A DNA stretch of 64,000 nt, taken from Gluconobacter sphaericus NBRC 12467. GTDB taxonomy: Bacteria > Pseudomonadota > Alphaproteobacteria > Acetobacterales > Acetobacteraceae. The stretch is from contig NZ_BJMK01000001.1 in assembly GCF_006539125.1 (NCBI RefSeq), positions 310,001 to 374,000 of the forward strand, in the 5' to 3' direction. The translations under genes and the position numbers were made by a program. Positions 1 through 9,281 of this stretch are shown here, piece after piece (positions within the stretch are counted from its first letter, which is position 1; each line of letters opens with the position of its first letter). A model generated the notes under the pieces. It was not told where the DNA came from. It did not search any database and was given only the letters and a program-made list of their open reading frames with translations.

Positions 1-843
1 GCCTCTTCTAGATGGTCTGACCTGCGCCTGCGCCTGCTGTCCGCTGCGGTCCTGATCCCGATTGCGGCCTTCTGCATCTGGCAGGGTGGTCCGGTCTATG
101 ATGCTCTGATCCTGCTGGCGATGTTTGGTCTGGCCTGGGAAGGCGAAACCCTCATCCGCCAGCCCCTCAAGACATGGCGCGGCTGCCTTCTGTTGGCCTG
201 GCCCGTCATCGCCGGTTTCGCGGCGCTGAAAGGGGAGTGGAGCGCAGCTTTCTGGATGATCTGGCCAACCCTGATTTTCGGCTTTCCGGCCAGCGTTCCC
301 GTCGTTGTTGCCATCATCGGGGGGCTGTCGCTCCTGTGGCTGAGACACCTGCCGCTTGGTATGGCGTCAGTTCTGTTCGTCATCTCCGTCGTGGTCGCGA
401 GCGACAGTTTTGCCTATCTGGCCGGTCGTATTTTCGGCGGCCCCAAGCTGGCGCCTTCGATTTCACCGGGCAAGACACGCTCTGGCGCAATCGGTGGCCT
501 CGTTGGTTCGGCGCTTGCCGGTGGCCTGGTCGCTTGGCTGACTGTGCCGGGCACCCAACTCGGTGGTCTGCTATGTGGCGCTATCCTTAGCGTATTTTCC
601 CAGAGCGGAGACCTTCTGGAAAGCGCCGCCAAGCGTCGTCTCGGCGTCAAGGATTCAGGTCGTCTGATCCCTGGACATGGCGGTCTTCTGGACCGCTTTG
701 ACGGTCTTCTCGCGGCAGCGCCTGCCGCGGCACTGCTTTCGCTCGCGGTTGCCGCGCAGCCTTTCTGGTCCATCCTGCCTGCAGATCTGACAGGCGGTTC
801 TGTACATCCACCCATTCTTCAGGGGAGTTCTTCTCATGACTGA
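1..843 (+). CDS. cdsA: Phosphatidate cytidylyltransferase (5' end outside window)
   Basis: Makes CDP-diacylglycerol from phosphatidate and CTP in the inner membrane, the entry step to phospholipids. The frame is open from base 1, so the start lies upstream of the window; 280 residues are visible. The product is strongly hydrophobic with several membrane segments. It ends with the CdsA signature: Pro-Gly-His-Gly-Gly near visible residues 224-228, followed by Leu-Asp-Arg-Phe-Asp-Gly. It overlaps dxr by 8 bases, which suggests translational coupling. The order cdsA-dxr-rseP-bamA is standard in Proteobacteria; uppS would be expected just upstream but cannot be seen. Confidence 0.93.
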   Translation, partial: ASSRWSDLRLRLLSAAVLIPIAAFCIWQGGPVYDALILLAMFGLAWEGETLIRQPLKTWRGCLLLAWPVIAGFAALKGEWSAAFWMIWPTLIFGFPASVPVVVAIIGGLSLLWLRHLPLGMASVLFVISVVVASDSFAYLAGRIFGGPKLAPSISPGKTRSGAIGGLVGSALAGGLVAWLTVPGTQLGGLLCGAILSVFSQSGDLLESAAKRRLGVKDSGRLIPGHGGLLDRFDGLLAAAPAAALLSLAVAAQPFWSILPADLTGGSVHPPILQGSSSHD

Positions 844-2062
844 CGGTTCTGCGGGCCAAACACGCCGCCGCATTACGGTGCTCGGCAGCACTGGCAGTAT
901 CGGAACTTCGACGGTCGATCTTCTTGCCCGGATTCCTGATGAGATCGAGGTGCGGGCTCTGGTCGGCGGCTGCAACGCCGCGCTGCTGGCCGAGCAGGCG
1001 CGTCGTCTGAACGCCGAAGTCGCCGTCATTCATGACGAGAGCCGTCACGAAGAGCTGAAATCTTGCCTCGCTGGGACGGGCATCCGGACCGCGGCTGGTC
1101 GTCAGGCCGTCATTGAGGCTGGCGCTATGGAAGCCGACTGGACCATGGCAGCCATTACGGGTGCTGCGGGCCTCGAACCTACGCTCGCGGCTACCCGCAA
1201 CGGTCATGCCGTGGCGCTTGCGAATAAGGAAGCGTTGGTTTGCGCCGGTGATGTCATGCTGCGCGCCGTTGCTGAAGCGGGTGCGACGCTGCTACCAGTC
1301 GATTCGGAACACAATGCTATCGCCCAGTCTCTGGGCGCCTGTGACATGGACAGCGTCGAGAAGATCATTCTGACGGCTTCGGGCGGACCGTTTCGCAAAT
1401 CCTCGATTGAGGAAATGCGTGCCGCCACGCCAGAAAAGGCTCTGAAGCATCCGACTTGGACGATGGGGGCGAAGATCACGATCGATTCCGCCTCCATGGC
1501 GAACAAAGGTTTGGAAGTCATCGAGGCAGCCCGTCTTTTTGGCCTGACCGAAGACCGGATCGATGTTCTGGTTCATCCCCAGTCGGTTGTGCACGGACTG
1601 GTGCAGTTCCGCGACGGCAGCCTCGTTTCCCAGATGGGCTCTGCTGATATGCGTATTCCCATCGCCCACACACTCGCCTGGCCGAAGCGCATGGTGACAC
1701 CCTGCGAGCGTCTTGATCTTGCCGCCTACGGGCGTCTGGAGTTCGAGGCGCCGGATGAAGTGCGCTTCACTCCCTTGTGTCTTGCCCGTCAGGTTCTCCG
1801 AGCCGGTGGTGCGGCACCAGCCGTTTTCTCCGCTGCGAACGAAGTTGCCGTTGATGCTTTCTTAAACAGACGCATCGGCTTCCTCGGTATCGGTGAGACA
1901 ATCGACGCTGCGCTGCAGGCCATGGATGAAAATCCGGAACTCAATACCCTCGATGACGTGCTGCACTGGGACGCGCGGGGCAGGGCCCTCGCCGAAGCCT
2001 ATATCCTGAGGCAGAGTGGGGGACTGCGAAATGACGTGAGCGAGAACGCCCTGAATGCATGA
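836..2062 (+). CDS. dxr: 1-deoxy-D-xylulose-5-phosphate reductoisomerase
   Basis: Converts 1-deoxy-D-xylulose 5-phosphate to 2-C-methyl-D-erythritol 4-phosphate with NADPH in the MEP isoprenoid pathway. The 408-residue length fits the family. Residues 17-23 form the NADPH-binding GSTGSIG loop. An Asn-Lys-Glu-Ala motif lies near residue 129, and the metal and substrate motif Asp-Ser-Glu-His-Asn near residue 156. The start ATG lies inside the end of cdsA, and the stop overlaps rseP by 8 bases, so the three genes are tightly packed in one operon. Confidence 0.96.
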   Translation: MTDGSAGQTRRRITVLGSTGSIGTSTVDLLARIPDEIEVRALVGGCNAALLAEQARRLNAEVAVIHDESRHEELKSCLAGTGIRTAAGRQAVIEAGAMEADWTMAAITGAAGLEPTLAATRNGHAVALANKEALVCAGDVMLRAVAEAGATLLPVDSEHNAIAQSLGACDMDSVEKIILTASGGPFRKSSIEEMRAATPEKALKHPTWTMGAKITIDSASMANKGLEVIEAARLFGLTEDRIDVLVHPQSVVHGLVQFRDGSLVSQMGSADMRIPIAHTLAWPKRMVTPCERLDLAAYGRLEFEAPDEVRFTPLCLARQVLRAGGAAPAVFSAANEVAVDAFLNRRIGFLGIGETIDAALQAMDENPELNTLDDVLHWDARGRALAEAYILRQSGGLRNDVSENALNA

Positions 2063-3155
2063 TCTTCTGCGGACCATTCTGGCCTATGTCCTGATTCTGG
2101 GGGTCCTCGTCTTCATCCATGAACTCGGGCATTACCTCGCGGCACGATGGCGTGGTGTGAAGGTCGATACCTTTTCCATCGGCTTCGGGCCTGCCCTGCA
2201 TCGCTGGTACGATCGTTCAGGCACGGAATGGCGTATCAGTGCCATTCCCCTGGGCGGGTTCGTCAAGCCGCACGGCTTTGAAGGTCCGGAGGATGCAACT
2301 GACGAACAGAAAGCTGCCTGGATTCCGGGCCGGACTTTCCATGACAAGCCCGTAGGATCCCGGGCCATCGTCATCCTCATGGGGCCGGTCTTCAATTTCA
2401 TCTTCGCGATCCTGGCCTTCACGGTGCTGTTCGCGGTGGTGGGCAAGCCTGAGATCCGCGGGGATATCTCGCAGGTCACAGCCGGAAGTCCTGCGGACCG
2501 TGCGGGCGTAAGGCCTGGTGATGTGATTACCCGGATCGGCAATACGCATATTCTCGGTGCCGAGGATGTCATGGCGACTGTCGCATCCCATCCCGGTCAG
2601 CATACGGTTCTGGGCATCCATCGTGGCACGGAAGACCTCAGTCTTCCGGTTACGCTCGACACCCTGAAGAACGGTGGCCACGACATGGGGAGTCTCGGCG
2701 TGGCATTTGCCGTCTCGAGGGGACGTCCCGTTTCCTTGCCTTCGGCCTTCATCATGGGGATGCAGGAGACCTGGGACAAATCGGTCATGACGCTTCAGGG
2801 TGTCTGGCAGATCCTCAGCGGGCAGCGGAGTGCGAAGGAACTGGGAGGGACGATTCGCATCGCGCAGCTCTCAGGTCAGGTCGCCAGTTACGGTCTGCCC
2901 AGCATCATTTCCTTCATGGCGCTGCTTTCGATCAATCTTGGGCTGATTAATCTTTTCCCAATTCCCGTGCTCGATGGGGGGCGTCTTGTGTTTTATGTCT
3001 GCGAGGCTATCCGCGGCCGCCCGGTTTCACGCAGGGTGCAGGAGGTGAGTATGCAGGTCGGAATGGCTCTGATCGGCGCTCTTTTCCTATTCTCAACGTT
3101 AAACGATCTATCCAACATCGGACTGTTTCACTGGCTTTTTCACGCGGTAAGCTAA
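2055..3155 (+). CDS. rseP: RIP metalloprotease RseP (site-2 protease)
   Basis: Intramembrane zinc protease that cleaves membrane-bound regulatory proteins, classically anti-sigma factors of the envelope stress response. The 366 residues contain the HELGH zinc motif at 22-26 in the first membrane helix, a PDZ region around residues 135-210 and the third zinc ligand motif Leu-Asp-Gly-Gly near residue 306. The ATG overlaps the dxr stop by 8 bases. Its place directly before bamA is the usual one and links it to outer membrane stress. No RseA-type partner is in the window, so the substrate here is unknown. Confidence 0.95.
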   Translation: MHDLLRTILAYVLILGVLVFIHELGHYLAARWRGVKVDTFSIGFGPALHRWYDRSGTEWRISAIPLGGFVKPHGFEGPEDATDEQKAAWIPGRTFHDKPVGSRAIVILMGPVFNFIFAILAFTVLFAVVGKPEIRGDISQVTAGSPADRAGVRPGDVITRIGNTHILGAEDVMATVASHPGQHTVLGIHRGTEDLSLPVTLDTLKNGGHDMGSLGVAFAVSRGRPVSLPSAFIMGMQETWDKSVMTLQGVWQILSGQRSAKELGGTIRIAQLSGQVASYGLPSIISFMALLSINLGLINLFPIPVLDGGRLVFYVCEAIRGRPVSRRVQEVSMQVGMALIGALFLFSTLNDLSNIGLFHWLFHAVS

Positions 3156-3200
3156 ATATTCTGAAAAGACTTGTGATACAGTTGAACACGTCAGGGCATC

Positions 3201-5756
3201 TTGCGCGGGACAGGGGTTATCGGATACCTCCGCAAATGGCGTAACGTGTCAGTCGCCTGCAAAAAATATGTTACAAGGAAAGCCGGTTTGTCAGGATCAC
3301 GGTCAAGAGGTTCCCGGTCTTCGAACAAGCGTCTGGTGCTTTTCGCATCAGCCTGTCTGCTGCCCGTTGTCCTCGGAACGGCTCAGGCGCGTTCCGTTCG
3401 TCATCAGGCCCCGGCATCAGTCCCCGGTGGAAACATCATCCAGGCCATCTCGGTAAAGGGAAACACCCGCATCGAGACGAGTACGGTGCTATCCTATATG
3501 GTCGCCCAGCCTGGTGACACGTTCAATCAGGATGACCTCGACCGCTCGCTGAAGACACTTTATGCCACGGGTCTGTTCAAGGACGTGACGTTGCATCGTG
3601 ACGGCAACACGCTTCTGGTGGACTTGGTCGAGAACCCGATCGTCAACCGTATCGTGTTCGAGGGGAATCACGCGCTGAAGGACGAGGACCTCCGTAAGGA
3701 AATCAGCCTGCGTCCTCGCGCCGTGTTTTCTGCTCAGACGACTGCCGCCGATCGCCAGAAGATACTGAACCAGTATGCCTCCAAGGCCCGCTTCGGTGCG
3801 ACCGTCACGCCGCAGATCGTCAAGCTTTCCCATAACCGTGTCGACGTAATCTTTAACATCAACGAAGCGCAGCAGACGCTCATCAAGAAGATCGTTTTCG
3901 TTGGAAATCATGCCTTCAGCGAAGCACGCCTCGCACAGGTCATCTCGTCCAAGGAGACGATCTGGTACCGCTTTTTCTCGTCTTCGGATGAATACAACCC
4001 CGAGCGCGTGAAGTACGATGCAGAGCTGCTGCGTCGTTTTTACCTGCACAACGGCTTCGTCGATTTCCACATGGTGGATGCCACAGGAGAGCTGGCTCCC
4101 GACCACAAGTCGTTCTACATCACCTTCACCATTCATGAGGGCGACCGCTACCGTCTGGGCAAGATGGATGTGCGTTCCAGCGTGAGACACGTGACGCCCG
4201 AGATGCTGCGCCCGCATATCGAGCTGTTTCCGCATCAGATCTATGACGGCACGGCGATTCAGAATAACACGAAGAATATGCAGGAATGGCTCCAGGCATC
4301 AGGCCATCCCTTTGCGATGGTTCGTTCAGAGATCGCCCGAAATCCGGAAAAGCACATCGTTGACCTGCTGTTCGACGTCACGGAAGGTCCGCATGTCTAT
4401 GTCGAGCGTATCGACATCAACGGTAACACCATCACCCATGATGACGTGATCCGACGGAACCTTCCGATGGCCGAAGGGGACCCGTACACTCCGTTCGACC
4501 GCAAGTATTCCAAGCTTGGTCTCCAGGATCTTGGTTATTTCAGTTCGGTCTCCGTCGATCAAACGCAGGGTTCTGCACCCGACCGTGTGAACGTTTCCGC
4601 AAACGTAGTCGAAAAGCCGACCGGTGAGTTTTCCCTTGGCGGCGGTTACTCGACGGACGTTGGTATTCTTGGTAACGCCTCGATCAAGCAGCACAACCTG
4701 CTCGGAACGGGTGTGGATGCCGGTATTTCGGGGACGGTCGCCTACTATGAAAAGCAGGCTGACATCTCCGTCACCGATCCGTACTTCTTGAACCGTAACC
4801 TTGTGGCCGGTGCGGATTTCTACTTCATCCAGAACAATTACCAGACGTATCAGAGCTATAAGGAATCCCAGTACGGCATGAGCTTGCGTCTGGGGTATGC
4901 CTATAACCGATACCTATCCCAGTCCTGGAACTATACGCTCGTTGACCGTCAGGTCGGCAATTTCTACGACGCCGCTGCCGTTGCTGAAGATCCGAGTCTG
5001 ATCCAGTACGTTCCGTCGATCTACGTTCAGCAGTCGGCCGGCTGGTCGCTTCTCTCGCAGATCAGTACGTCCGTGACGTATGATCGTCGTGATCGCCGCA
5101 TGAAGCCGCATTCGGGGTACATGTTCAAAGTCGGTGGCGATTTCGCAGGTCTGGGCGGTAACTCGAAATATGCTCGTGTGAAGGCGGATGGTGCTTATTA
5201 TCTGCCGCTCGATGACCTGACAGGAAACCATGACTGGACCTTCCAGTTCAAGGGTGGCGTCGGCTACATGGGTGACTGGAGTTCGAGCGGAAACCGCAAC
5301 ATTATCGATAACTTCTATCTTGGTGGTGAAAACCTGCGAGGCTTCCTTCAGGGTGGTGTCGGTCCGCGTTCAGGCCATCTCAAGATCAACGGTGTCTATA
5401 TCCCGGCCCAAGGTCAGGAAGATCTGCTCGGTGGCCGTTTTATGTATACAGCTTCCGCACAGCTCAACTTCCCGCTGCCCATGGGGGACGATCTTGGGGT
5501 TTCGGGCCGTGGATTCATTGACGCAGGCAGCCTTGCGGGCGTGCGCGTTAAGCATCTTTATACGAACCGTACGAATGATGGGGACAACTATACCCCGATC
5601 ACTGGTGACAACCTGATCCCACGTGTCTCTGGTGGTCTCGGTGTGTCCTGGAAGAGCCCGTTCGGCTTGGTTAACATCGATGGTGCCGTGCCGATCCGTA
5701 AGGAACATGGTGACCGTCTCTATCCGCTGCGTTTTGGTTTTGGTCAGCAGTTCTGA
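3201..5756 (+). CDS. bamA: Outer membrane protein assembly factor BamA
   Basis: Central component of the BAM complex that folds beta-barrel proteins into the outer membrane. It has an N-terminal export signal (hydrophobic run near residues 43-60), about five POTRA repeats to about residue 450, then a C-terminal 16-strand barrel ending in Phe, with the conserved Leu-Arg-Gly-Phe motif near residue 712. The listed start is TTG at 3201; an in-frame GTG at 3246 would remove 15 residues and is equally possible. The unusually long basic N-terminus before the signal core supports the later start. It is followed 52 bases later by skp, its usual neighbour. Confidence 0.94.
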   Translation: MRGTGVIGYLRKWRNVSVACKKYVTRKAGLSGSRSRGSRSSNKRLVLFASACLLPVVLGTAQARSVRHQAPASVPGGNIIQAISVKGNTRIETSTVLSYMVAQPGDTFNQDDLDRSLKTLYATGLFKDVTLHRDGNTLLVDLVENPIVNRIVFEGNHALKDEDLRKEISLRPRAVFSAQTTAADRQKILNQYASKARFGATVTPQIVKLSHNRVDVIFNINEAQQTLIKKIVFVGNHAFSEARLAQVISSKETIWYRFFSSSDEYNPERVKYDAELLRRFYLHNGFVDFHMVDATGELAPDHKSFYITFTIHEGDRYRLGKMDVRSSVRHVTPEMLRPHIELFPHQIYDGTAIQNNTKNMQEWLQASGHPFAMVRSEIARNPEKHIVDLLFDVTEGPHVYVERIDINGNTITHDDVIRRNLPMAEGDPYTPFDRKYSKLGLQDLGYFSSVSVDQTQGSAPDRVNVSANVVEKPTGEFSLGGGYSTDVGILGNASIKQHNLLGTGVDAGISGTVAYYEKQADISVTDPYFLNRNLVAGADFYFIQNNYQTYQSYKESQYGMSLRLGYAYNRYLSQSWNYTLVDRQVGNFYDAAAVAEDPSLIQYVPSIYVQQSAGWSLLSQISTSVTYDRRDRRMKPHSGYMFKVGGDFAGLGGNSKYARVKADGAYYLPLDDLTGNHDWTFQFKGGVGYMGDWSSSGNRNIIDNFYLGGENLRGFLQGGVGPRSGHLKINGVYIPAQGQEDLLGGRFMYTASAQLNFPLPMGDDLGVSGRGFIDAGSLAGVRVKHLYTNRTNDGDNYTPITGDNLIPRVSGGLGVSWKSPFGLVNIDGAVPIRKEHGDRLYPLRFGFGQQF

Positions 5757-5808
5757 ACTGTTCGAGGCCTTGTCGTCCTGTTTCTCAACCCCTTGCCGAG
5801 AGGTGGTC

Positions 5809-6723
5809 ATGACCCTCAATTCCCTGATGCGCACGGTTTCGGCCGGCGCGCTTCTGGCAGCGACGATTCTCGTCTCTGCTCCGGTCGCTCAGGCTCAGGC
5901 CGCCGGCGGCAATGGTGGCTGGTTTGTTCCCAAGGCTGCTCATCCTGACGCCCCTCCGCCGCGGCCCATTCAGCGCCGTGTTCCGGAAGCTACGCCAGAT
6001 GAAGAAGAAGACTCTGCACCGGCCGAACAGCAGCAGGCTCCGCCGGTCCTTCCGCTGCCGCCGATCCCGGCTCCTCCGAGCATCGCAAAGGCCTCTCCTC
6101 CGCCGGCTGCCGTCATTGGCGTGATTAATGTCCAGGCCGTTATGCAGATTTCCAGCGCTTGGCAGGAAATTCAGCAGGTTCTGGGTGCCCGCCGTGACCG
6201 TCTCGCGCAGGCCGTTCAGCGTGAGGAGGCTGCCTGGCGTGGCGAGCAGCAGAAGCTTCAGGCCCAAGCTCGCAGTCTGACGTCCGACCAGATCCAGCTG
6301 CGTGAGCGTCACCTGCAGGAACGCCGTGCCAAGGATCAGCACGATTTCGGCAATCAGGCTCGTATCATCCAGGAAGCGGCACAGGTTGCCATGCACCAGA
6401 TCGAGCGTGAGTTGGAAGAGCCAAACGGCATTATCGCCGCTGTCGCTGCTGCCCATAACATGAATCTGATCCTGCATGCGGAGCAGGTTGTGCTTCACGT
6501 TGGCGGTCAGGACATCACCGAGGAAGTCGGCACGCAGCTCAACAAGACGCTGCCACATGTCTTCATTCCCGATGATGGTGTGGACCCCGAGCAGCTCGCC
6601 CGTTCCGGTAAGATGCCCACTACGGCTGACGAACAGCGGCAGGCCCAGGGTCAGCAGCCTCTTGGGCCTCAACAAGCTGCGGCGTCCGCTCCGAGCGAGT
6701 CCGTTCTGCGTCAGCATCACTGA
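5809..6723 (+). CDS. skp: OmpH/Skp family periplasmic chaperone with proline-rich N-terminal linker
   Basis: Periplasmic holdase that keeps unfolded outer membrane proteins soluble on the way to BamA. The ATG at 5809 is chosen because it follows a GAGAGG ribosome site and opens a clean signal peptide (residues 1-30, Ala-rich cleavage region). The frame stays open further upstream, but that stretch overlaps bamA. Residues about 40-100 are rich in Pro, Glu and Ala. The OmpH domain with a long charged coiled coil follows at about 105-250, and the last 50 residues are Gln and Pro rich. At 304 residues it is much longer than E. coli Skp (161). Position between bamA and lpxD supports the assignment. 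Confidence 0.85.
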   Translation: MTLNSLMRTVSAGALLAATILVSAPVAQAQAAGGNGGWFVPKAAHPDAPPPRPIQRRVPEATPDEEEDSAPAEQQQAPPVLPLPPIPAPPSIAKASPPPAAVIGVINVQAVMQISSAWQEIQQVLGARRDRLAQAVQREEAAWRGEQQKLQAQARSLTSDQIQLRERHLQERRAKDQHDFGNQARIIQEAAQVAMHQIERELEEPNGIIAAVAAAHNMNLILHAEQVVLHVGGQDITEEVGTQLNKTLPHVFIPDDGVDPEQLARSGKMPTTADEQRQAQGQQPLGPQQAAASAPSESVLRQHH

Positions 6724-6734
6724 GGCGACGGGCC

Positions 6735-7793
6735 GTGTCTGACATGACAGCAAGTGACAGCCGACCGGGCGACAGCCGTTTCTTTCAGCGTTCCGGACCT
6801 TTCGGTTTGGAACGGCTAGCAGAGGTCTCGGGTAGCGACATCATTCCGGCTTCATCAGGGAAGGGGCAGTCCGAGTTTCGTGGTGTTGCGCCCCTCCATG
6901 TTGCAGGGCCGGATGAAATCAGCTTCCTCGACAATCGCCGCTACCTGCCACTTCTGGCGGAAACGAAGGCCGGAGCGGTTATTCTCTCCCCGGCCTTCAC
7001 CGACAAGCTGCCGCCTGATACGGCGGGGTTGGCCTGCAAGGTGCCTTATCTGGCTTGGGCACGTGTTGCCACGCTGTTCCACCCGGCCTCCGCGTCCACG
7101 GGTGTCCGCCATCCGAGTGCCTGGATCGCGGAAGATGCCGAAATTGGCGAAAACGTTGAGATCGGTCCTTTTGCCGTGATTGGTAGTGGTGTCCGTATTG
7201 GTCGTGACAGCATTGTCGCAAGCCATGCCAGTATAGGCCAGAGTGTTGAGATCGGGGCGCGTTGCCGGATCGGCGCTCATGTCGCCATCTCTCATGCCCG
7301 GATCGGTGATCGCGTCACGCTCTATCCTGGTGTGCGTATCGGGCAGGATGGTTTCGGGTTCGCCGTCGGCCCCGAAGGTTTCGAAACGGTCCCGCAACTT
7401 GGGCTTGTTGTGTTGGAAGACGGCGTAGAAGTGGGGGCGAACTCCACCATCGATCGTGGTTCCATGCGTGACACCCTGATCGGAGCCGGAACCCGGATCG
7501 ATAATCTCGTGCAGATCGGCCATAATGCCCGTCTGGGACGCTGTTGCATCATCGTCTCGCAGGCCGGAATTTCCGGCTCTACGGAATTGGGTGATTTTGT
7601 CACCATTGCTGCACAGGCTGGCCTGATCGGACATATTAAGATCGGCGCGAAGGCCCGGATCGGCGCTCAGTGTGGCGTTATGTCGGATGTAGAGGCTGGC
7701 GCCGATGTCATCGGCAGCCCCGCGATGCCGTTCCGTGAATTTTTTCGTAATGTTGCGACCTTGCGAAAACTTTCTCGTAAAAGCGGGGACTAG
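6735..7793 (+). CDS. lpxD: UDP-3-O-acylglucosamine N-acyltransferase
   Basis: Third step of lipid A synthesis: N-acylation of UDP-3-O-acyl-glucosamine using acyl-ACP. The 352 residues show an N-terminal uridine-binding domain and a left-handed parallel beta helix of hexapeptide repeats from about residue 130 to 300. The catalytic histidine is most likely His263 in the Gln-Ile-Gly-His-Asn motif. A GTG start at 6735 sits 9 bases after a GAGG ribosome site. An in-frame ATG at 6744 is the alternative but is less well spaced. It lies 11 bases after skp in the same operon. Confidence 0.95.
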   Translation: MSDMTASDSRPGDSRFFQRSGPFGLERLAEVSGSDIIPASSGKGQSEFRGVAPLHVAGPDEISFLDNRRYLPLLAETKAGAVILSPAFTDKLPPDTAGLACKVPYLAWARVATLFHPASASTGVRHPSAWIAEDAEIGENVEIGPFAVIGSGVRIGRDSIVASHASIGQSVEIGARCRIGAHVAISHARIGDRVTLYPGVRIGQDGFGFAVGPEGFETVPQLGLVVLEDGVEVGANSTIDRGSMRDTLIGAGTRIDNLVQIGHNARLGRCCIIVSQAGISGSTELGDFVTIAAQAGLIGHIKIGAKARIGAQCGVMSDVEAGADVIGSPAMPFREFFRNVATLRKLSRKSGD

Positions 7794-7906
7794 CAGTCTT
7801 GCGGCGCGGATGGTAACTCCCCCGCAGGTTTGCTAAGGGAAGCCATTCGTGCTGCCACAGGGCAGAGATTGACAGACTAACACCGCTTGAAGGGCATGGT
7901 GAAACG

Positions 7907-8416
7907 ATGGACCGAGTGGACGCTCCAGCCGAACAGATGACTCCCGCGACAGACGCCGCTGCTGACAGCCATCAGGTTCCGCAGAGCATCGACATCCTAA
8001 AGATCATGCAGTCGATCCCGCATCGCTATCCGTTTCTGCTGATCGATAAGATGGTCGAGATCCACGCCGGGCAGTCCGCCATCGGCATCAAGAATGTGAC
8101 GGTTAACGAGCCGTTCTTTCAGGGACATTTTCCGTCTCATCCCGTCATGCCGGGCGTGCTGATCGTCGAGGCTATGGCTCAGACGGCAGCGACGCTAGTG
8201 GTCATGACGTTGGGTAAGGCGTTTGAAGGTAAGCTGGTCTATTTCATGACGATCGAAAATGCGAAATTCCGCCGCCCGGTCGGTCCTGGTGATCAACTCC
8301 GGATTCATGTCGATAAGGAGCGCTCTCGCGCCAACGTCTGGAAGTTCAAGGGTGTAGCCCGCGTTGACGACGTTGCCGTTGCCGAAGCGACCTTCAGTGC
8401 GATGATCATGGGTTGA
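7907..8416 (+). CDS. fabZ: 3-hydroxyacyl-[acyl-carrier-protein] dehydratase FabZ
   Basis: Dehydrates 3-hydroxyacyl-ACP in fatty acid elongation and competes with LpxA for the same 3-hydroxyacyl-ACP pool. The hot-dog fold signature is clear: Pro-His-Arg-Tyr-Pro-Phe at 38-43, catalytic His74 in Gly-His-Phe-Pro and Glu88 fourteen residues later. The 169 residues include about 25 extra at the N-terminus compared with E. coli. It is separated from lpxD by 113 bases with no gene, so it could have its own promoter, and is 5 bases from the lpxA ATG. Confidence 0.96.
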   Translation: MDRVDAPAEQMTPATDAAADSHQVPQSIDILKIMQSIPHRYPFLLIDKMVEIHAGQSAIGIKNVTVNEPFFQGHFPSHPVMPGVLIVEAMAQTAATLVVMTLGKAFEGKLVYFMTIENAKFRRPVGPGDQLRIHVDKERSRANVWKFKGVARVDDVAVAEATFSAMIMG

Positions 8417-8421
8417 CCCTG

Positions 8422-9279
8422 ATGCAGATGGCAGGAAATCGCCCCGAGACAGCTGAAATTCATGCGACCGCCATCGTCGATCCACGCGCGCGCATCGGGG
8501 AAAACGTGCGCATTGGCCCCTGGTGTCAAGTCGGTCCCAATGTCACGATCGGCGACGGGGTCTGTCTGCATGCGTCCGTTCTCGTGGATGGCTACACGAC
8601 CTTGCGTGAAGGCGTGGAAATCTATCCTTTCGTGACAATCGGCCTGGCCCCACAAGACCTCAAATATGCTGGCGAGCCGACGCTGTGCGAGGTCGGTGCC
8701 AATACTGTTATTCGTGAAAATGTGACGATTCACCGTGGCACCGCGCAGGGGCATGCCCTGACGCGGATCGGTGCGAACTGCCTGATCATGGCCAATTCAC
8801 ATGTCGCCCATGACTGCGTCCTCGGTGACCGTGTTATCATCGTCAACAATGTCGTCATGGGTGGCCATGTCGAGATCGACGATGACGCCAAGATCATGGG
8901 ATCTGCCGCGTTGCACCAGTTCGTTCGAATCGGCCGTGGCGCCGTTGTTGGCGGTGTCTGCGGTGTGGAAATGGACGTCATTCCTTATGGAAGCGTTCTG
9001 GGAAATCGCGCCCGTCTAGTTGGATTGAACTGGATCGGCCTGAAGCGTTCTGGCGTAGGTCCAGAGGAAATGCGGGCCATGCGGCGCGCTTTCCGGACGC
9101 TTTATCCGCGTCATGGTGCGACAGAGTCTGTCTTGGAAACCCGGATTGCCGAAGTCCGGCAGGAATATGGGCATCTCCCCCGCATTGCCGAGATGCTGGA
9201 CTTCATGGAAGCTCCCAGTCGTCGAGGCCTGACCCGCGTTGCGCGTCAGGAAGGGCAGTTCGAAACCGAAGGCGCCTGA
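8422..9279 (+). CDS. lpxA: UDP-N-acetylglucosamine O-acyltransferase
   Basis: First step of lipid A synthesis, transferring 3-hydroxyacyl from ACP to UDP-GlcNAc. Hexapeptide repeats run from about residue 12 to 190, with the catalytic histidine in Val-Ala-His-Asp-Cys at residue 130. An alpha-helical C-terminal domain of about 80 residues follows. The ATG at 8422 is preferred. A TTG at 8413 that overlaps the fabZ stop and an ATG at 8428 are possible, and the family N-terminus does not decide between them. 285 residues from 8422. Confidence 0.94.
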   Translation: MQMAGNRPETAEIHATAIVDPRARIGENVRIGPWCQVGPNVTIGDGVCLHASVLVDGYTTLREGVEIYPFVTIGLAPQDLKYAGEPTLCEVGANTVIRENVTIHRGTAQGHALTRIGANCLIMANSHVAHDCVLGDRVIIVNNVVMGGHVEIDDDAKIMGSAALHQFVRIGRGAVVGGVCGVEMDVIPYGSVLGNRARLVGLNWIGLKRSGVGPEEMRAMRRAFRTLYPRHGATESVLETRIAEVRQEYGHLPRIAEMLDFMEAPSRRGLTRVARQEGQFETEGA

Positions 9280-9281
9280 TC

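Noticed and set aside
3156-3200. Possible separate promoter before bamA
   Set aside because: The 45-base gap contains no convincing -35/-10 pair; operon read-through is the simpler reading.
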